Shown one piece after another: positions 60,748 to 64,000 of a stretch of DNA of 64,000 nt. Under the pieces are notes generated by a model, which saw only the letters and a list, made by a program, of their open reading frames with translations, made no database searches and had not been told where the DNA came from. Position 1 is the stretch's first letter. Every line of letters starts with the position of its first letter. The DNA comes from JAMCRM01 sp035561075 (GTDB lineage Bacteria > Acidobacteriota > Terriglobia > Bryobacterales > Bryobacteraceae), in NCBI GenBank assembly GCA_035561075.1, contig DATMYF010000151.1, positions 1 to 64,000 of the forward strand. Reading direction: 5' to 3'. The translations under genes and the position numbers were made by a program.

Positions 60748-61509
60748 ATGAATGGCATTAAAACCCCCTCGGTCCCGGCCGTAGACAAAGCGCTGAGCGC
60801 GCTCGAACTGCTGGCGCAGTCGCGGTCCGGGCTCACCCTCGGCGAACTGACGAGGCGGATGGCGCTTCCCAAGAGTTCGGTCCACTGCCTGCTGCTCACG
60901 CTTGAACGGCGCGGTTACCTGCACCGCAACGAAAAGAGCCGTTACCTGTTCGGCCTGAAGCTGTTCGGCCTTGCGAATATGGCTCTGAGCGGCATCGGTT
61001 TGCGTGAAAAGGCGCTGCCGTTCTTGAAGGCGCTGATGGCGCGGACACGCCTTACCGTCCACTTGGCAATGATGGAGCAGGGGGAGGCGGTGCTCATCGA
61101 AAAAGTGGAGCCGCCCAACGTTTTCAAGCTGGCCACATGGCTCGGCAAGCGCATGGACGTGCACTGTACAGCCGTGGGTAAGGCGCTGATGGCGTACCTT
61201 CCGGAAGCCGACGTGGAAGTCTTGCTGCGTGATCGAGGGCTGCCCCGCCGCAACGATAACACGATCTGTTCGCCCCGCCGGCTGAAGGACGAATTGGCCC
61301 GCATTCGTAAGACCGGCTATTCGCTCGACGACGAAGAAGACGAGCTGGGTGCGCGGTGCATCGGTGCGCCTATTTTCGACGCTGAAGGGAAGGTGATCGC
61401 GGCGGTGAGTGTTTCCGGCACCACCTCTCAGGTCACCTCCGAAAATGTGGCTGTCATGGCGGAGCAAGTAAAGGAGTGCGCCGCGACGATTACGGCAGTG
61501 CTGGGCTGA
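60748..61509 (+). CDS. IclR-family transcriptional regulator
   Basis: 253 residues. The winged HTH is SVPAVDKALSALELLAQSRSGLTLGELTRRMALPKSSVHCLLLTLERRGYL; the effector domain includes TRLTVHLAMMEQGEAVLIEKVEPPN, VHCTAVGKALMAYLP and DEEDELGARCIGAPIFDAEGKVIAAVSVSG. It probably senses a sugar acid or aromatic effector and controls the adjacent DHDPS-like and oxidoreductase genes. A GGAGAG site precedes the ATG. The tandem repeat ahead of its own -10 may be its operator. Confidence 0.93.
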   Translation: MNGIKTPSVPAVDKALSALELLAQSRSGLTLGELTRRMALPKSSVHCLLLTLERRGYLHRNEKSRYLFGLKLFGLANMALSGIGLREKALPFLKALMARTRLTVHLAMMEQGEAVLIEKVEPPNVFKLATWLGKRMDVHCTAVGKALMAYLPEADVEVLLRDRGLPRRNDNTICSPRRLKDELARIRKTGYSLDDEEDELGARCIGAPIFDAEGKVIAAVSVSGTTSQVTSENVAVMAEQVKECAATITAVLG

Positions 61510-61563
61510 GGATGTCCCGCATAATGGACGATCCTGCAACGAAAGTGGAGGTACGGTAACGAT

Positions 61564-62796
61564 ATGAACCAAGCTAACGACCGGGTACGCATCGCACTGG
61601 TCGGCCTTAGGGGCCGCGGGCGGGACCACATTTCAGGTTTCGGGAGAATGCCTGGGGCGGAGATCGCCGCCCTGTGCGATATCGACGAGCCGCTGCTCGC
61701 GACGCGCCTCGACGGTGTCGAGAAGCTCACGGGCAAGCGTCCGGCTGCCTTCACGGATTTCCGCAAGCTGCTGGACGACAAGTCCATCGATGCCGTGGCC
61801 ATCGCCACCCAGAACCACTGGCACAGCCTCCAGACGATCTGGGCATGCCAGGCGGGTAAGGACGTCTACGTCGAGAAACCCGGCTCCCACAATGCGTTCG
61901 AGAGCCGGCAACTCGTGGCGGCGGCGCGCAAATACAACCGGATCGTGCAGCACGGGACGCAGACGCGCTCGGCCCCCGCGGTGCAGGAGGGCATGGCCAA
62001 GCTGCGGGAAGGCGTGATCGGCGACGTCTACATGGCGCGCGGGCTATGCTTCAACTGGCGCGACACCATCGGGCGCGCGAAGCCCGAGCCTGTTCCCCCC
62101 GGCGTGCACTACGACCTGTGGATCGGCCCCGCACCGGTGAAGCCTTTCACCAAGAACCGCTTCCACTACAACTGGCATTGGCAGTGGGATTACGGGAATG
62201 GAGATATCGGCAACCAGGGGGTGCACGAAATGGACGTCGCGCGATGGGGCCTCGGGGTGACGTATCCCACCAAGGTCAGCGCCACCGGCGGGCACTTCAT
62301 GTTCGACGACGACCAGGAAACCCCCAACACGATCACCGCTATGTTCGAGTTCGACGAAGGCGGCAGGAAGAAGATGCTGGTCTTTGAGGTGCGGCACTGG
62401 ATCAGCAACCAGGAAGGCGTCGTCGGTGCGTCCGGCAAGGGCGCGGTCGGCAACATCTTCTACGGTTCCAAGGGGTACATGGTGCGGGAGAGGATGGGGT
62501 ATAAGACCTTTCTCGGGAAAGAGCAGGAACCGGGTCCGGCGGCCGGGCCATCGCGCGACAACCACATGCAAAACTTCGTGCAGGCGGTGCGCAGCCGCCG
62601 GCGCGAGGATCTCAACGCCGAGATTGAAGAGGGCGCCATCACCTGCACACTCATCCACCTGGCCAACATCTCTTATCGTCTGGGCCGGACCATCCGGTTC
62701 GACCCTAAAACACTGGCATGCGTGGGAGACGCGGAGGCGAACCGCATGTTGCGGCGGACCTACCGGGCGCCGTACGTGGTGCCGGAAAAGGTGTAG
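61564..62796 (+). CDS. Gfo/Idh/MocA-family oxidoreductase
   Basis: 410 residues. A Rossmann NAD(P) domain starts IALVGLRGRGRDHISGF; CDIDEPLL and IATQNHWHSLQTIWACQAGKDVYVEKPGSHN contain the EKP motif of the family. The second domain has WDYGNGDIGNQGVHEMDVARWGL, including the usual catalytic-type His. There is no signal peptide. Members oxidise sugars or sugar derivatives at C3 or C1. A GTGGAGG ribosome site lies 13 nt ahead of the ATG. The DUF1080 protein at 35227 belongs to a family that acts on such 3-keto products. Confidence 0.92.
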   Translation: MNQANDRVRIALVGLRGRGRDHISGFGRMPGAEIAALCDIDEPLLATRLDGVEKLTGKRPAAFTDFRKLLDDKSIDAVAIATQNHWHSLQTIWACQAGKDVYVEKPGSHNAFESRQLVAAARKYNRIVQHGTQTRSAPAVQEGMAKLREGVIGDVYMARGLCFNWRDTIGRAKPEPVPPGVHYDLWIGPAPVKPFTKNRFHYNWHWQWDYGNGDIGNQGVHEMDVARWGLGVTYPTKVSATGGHFMFDDDQETPNTITAMFEFDEGGRKKMLVFEVRHWISNQEGVVGASGKGAVGNIFYGSKGYMVRERMGYKTFLGKEQEPGPAAGPSRDNHMQNFVQAVRSRRREDLNAEIEEGAITCTLIHLANISYRLGRTIRFDPKTLACVGDAEANRMLRRTYRAPYVVPEKV

Positions 62797-62825
62797 TTCC
62801 ATCGTCAGCAAGTCAAGGACATAAA

Positions 62826-64000
62826 ATGTGGAACAGGATCGCTATCGTGTTGCTTGCAGCTACTGCATACGGACAGCAATTGCGGATCACCGAGCCGCCG
62901 GACGGCGCCATTCTGAACCGGCACGACGGGGAGACCACAGCCGCCGGGCTGTGGGTATCGGTGAAGGGTGAAGGGACGGGCAAGGTAAAGGTTAACGGCG
63001 TGCCCGCCAAAGCCGCTGGGGGCAAGTGGGAAGCGCGCGTACTGCTGCGCGAGCAGGAGAACCGGTTGGTAGTCGAGAACGGCGCCGCCAAAGACGCCAT
63101 CACGGTGCTCTGGGATCGCGATTCAGTGCCGCGCTACCGCGTCTCCCTCGATGATAACATCTGGTTTCTGCGGGACATCGCGCAGAAGGGCTACGCCTCC
63201 ATCTTCGACAATCCCTTCCTGGCTTTTTGGCGCGACATGCACCAGAAGTACGGCACCAAGGTGCACTTCAACATCTACTACGAGACCGACGGGTTCAACC
63301 TGTCTCAAATGCCGGACCGCTACAAAACTGAGTGGCAGCGCAACGCGGACTGGATCCGGCTCACCTTCCATGCCCGCGGCAACGACCCGGACAAGCCGTA
63401 CATCAAGGCGCCCGCCGAACAGGTGATCCGCGACTACCGGCAGATCACCGCGGAGATCATCCGCTTCGCCGGCAAGGAACTGCTCAGCCCGGTCACGACC
63501 ATCCACTGGGGCGAAGCCACGCGGGAGACCTGCGAGGCGCTGCGCAAGGAAGGTATCAAGGTACTGGTGGGCTACTTCGAACTCGACAACGACGGCCAGC
63601 CCCGGGTCAGCTATTACCTGGATGCGCCGCGAGTCCGCTATCTGAGCGGCCGCGATTATTGGAAAGACACCAAGCTCGACATGCTCTTCGTGCGGCATGA
63701 CATAGTTATGAACTCCTTCAAACCCGATGAGATCCAGCGGAAGCTGCAGGAGATCGGAAAGGACCCGCACCAGTCCGAAGTGATCGAGCTCATGATCCAC
63801 GAGCAGTACTACTACCCGAACTACAAGGCCTACGAGCCGGATTACAAGGAACGCGTCGAAGCCGGCATTAAGTGGGCGACCAAGACGGGCCACAAGCCGG
63901 TGTTCTTCGGCGAAGGTTTCCTGGGCTCGAAGCCGGCCAAGGGCACCTTCAACACTCCCGTGCCGAAGACCGGGGCGGAGTGGGACAAGCGGAAGAGCGA
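62826..64000 (+). CDS. Secreted carbohydrate-active protein, polysaccharide-deacetylase-like (cut by window end)
   Basis: At least 391 residues, open to the window end. Starts at ATG 62826 with a signal peptide (MWNRIAIVLLAATAYGQQ), then an Ig-like strand domain (about 22-95, PPDGAILNRHDGE...GKVKVNGVPAKA) and a domain beginning YRVSLDDNIWFLRDIAQKGYASIFDNPFLAFWRDMHQKYGTKVHFNIYYETDGF. The pattern LDDNxxF...HxxYGxxxxF is reminiscent of polysaccharide deacetylase-type barrels. TFHARGND could supply metal histidines. It may be a hydrolase or deacetylase of the same locus. Identification is tentative. Confidence 0.7.
   Translation, partial: MWNRIAIVLLAATAYGQQLRITEPPDGAILNRHDGETTAAGLWVSVKGEGTGKVKVNGVPAKAAGGKWEARVLLREQENRLVVENGAAKDAITVLWDRDSVPRYRVSLDDNIWFLRDIAQKGYASIFDNPFLAFWRDMHQKYGTKVHFNIYYETDGFNLSQMPDRYKTEWQRNADWIRLTFHARGNDPDKPYIKAPAEQVIRDYRQITAEIIRFAGKELLSPVTTIHWGEATRETCEALRKEGIKVLVGYFELDNDGQPRVSYYLDAPRVRYLSGRDYWKDTKLDMLFVRHDIVMNSFKPDEIQRKLQEIGKDPHQSEVIELMIHEQYYYPNYKAYEPDYKERVEAGIKWATKTGHKPVFFGEGFLGSKPAKGTFNTPVPKTGAEWDKRKS

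Overview
The window is GC-rich, densely coded bacterial chromosome. Lineage clues point to Acidobacteriota, most likely the Solibacter/Bryobacter branch: a VWFA protein of the acidobacterial type (46793-47704), a membrane glycosyltransferase ending in a Solibacter-type C-terminal domain (24793-27396), and many secreted DUF1080, ThuA, sulfatase, Gfo/Idh and ceramidase-domain proteins. This placement rests on protein families only. I saw no rRNA, tRNA, CRISPR array or insertion sequence.

1-10158 (minus strand) is a division and cell wall (dcw) cluster: mraZ, rsmH, ftsL, ftsI, murE, murF, mraY, murD, ftsW (cut by the window start). It is interrupted between mraY and murD by a four-helix-bundle gene flanked by an 18-bp perfect inverted repeat. 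Then follow an ECF sigma factor with its zinc anti-sigma factor (10366-11215), a tripartite RND efflux operon with an extra small membrane protein (11384-17869) and a GAF-GAF-sigma54 activator (17947-19998).

20015-30790 holds two tandem ceramidase-domain enzymes, two large PMT-type membrane glycosyltransferases ending tail to tail, a pair of very small proteins (49 and 50 aa) divergent from a cysteine-cluster protein, a CBS protein, CbiX, an FNR-type flavoprotein and an orphan ModA. 30729-42062 is rich in chaperones: dnaK-dnaJ-hspR, with an HspR-type inverted repeat on the dnaK promoter, and separately hrcA-grpE-dnaJ. Between them lie a beta-barrel protein, DUF1080, YggX, nadA, moaA and a Tat-exported M14-like peptidase.

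42128-57986 is accessory metabolism: CocE hydrolase, esterase, SIS protein, MFS transporter, VWFA protein head to head with selB, a secreted Cys-rich small protein, TIM-barrel and ThuA proteins, two methyltransferases, a sulfatase, and a paralogous glycosyltransferase pair in which one copy has lost its DxD motif. 58103-59599 holds an orphan ParA/MobD-like ATPase with an HTH partner and the relic of a GH2 beta-galactosidase. 59715-64000 is a probable sugar or sugar-acid catabolic locus: DHDPS-family aldolase/dehydratase, IclR regulator, Gfo/Idh oxidoreductase and a secreted deacetylase-like protein cut by the window end.

A recurring feature is a TATAAT-like hexamer ending 6-7 nt before a start codon, which suggests that leaderless transcripts are common here.
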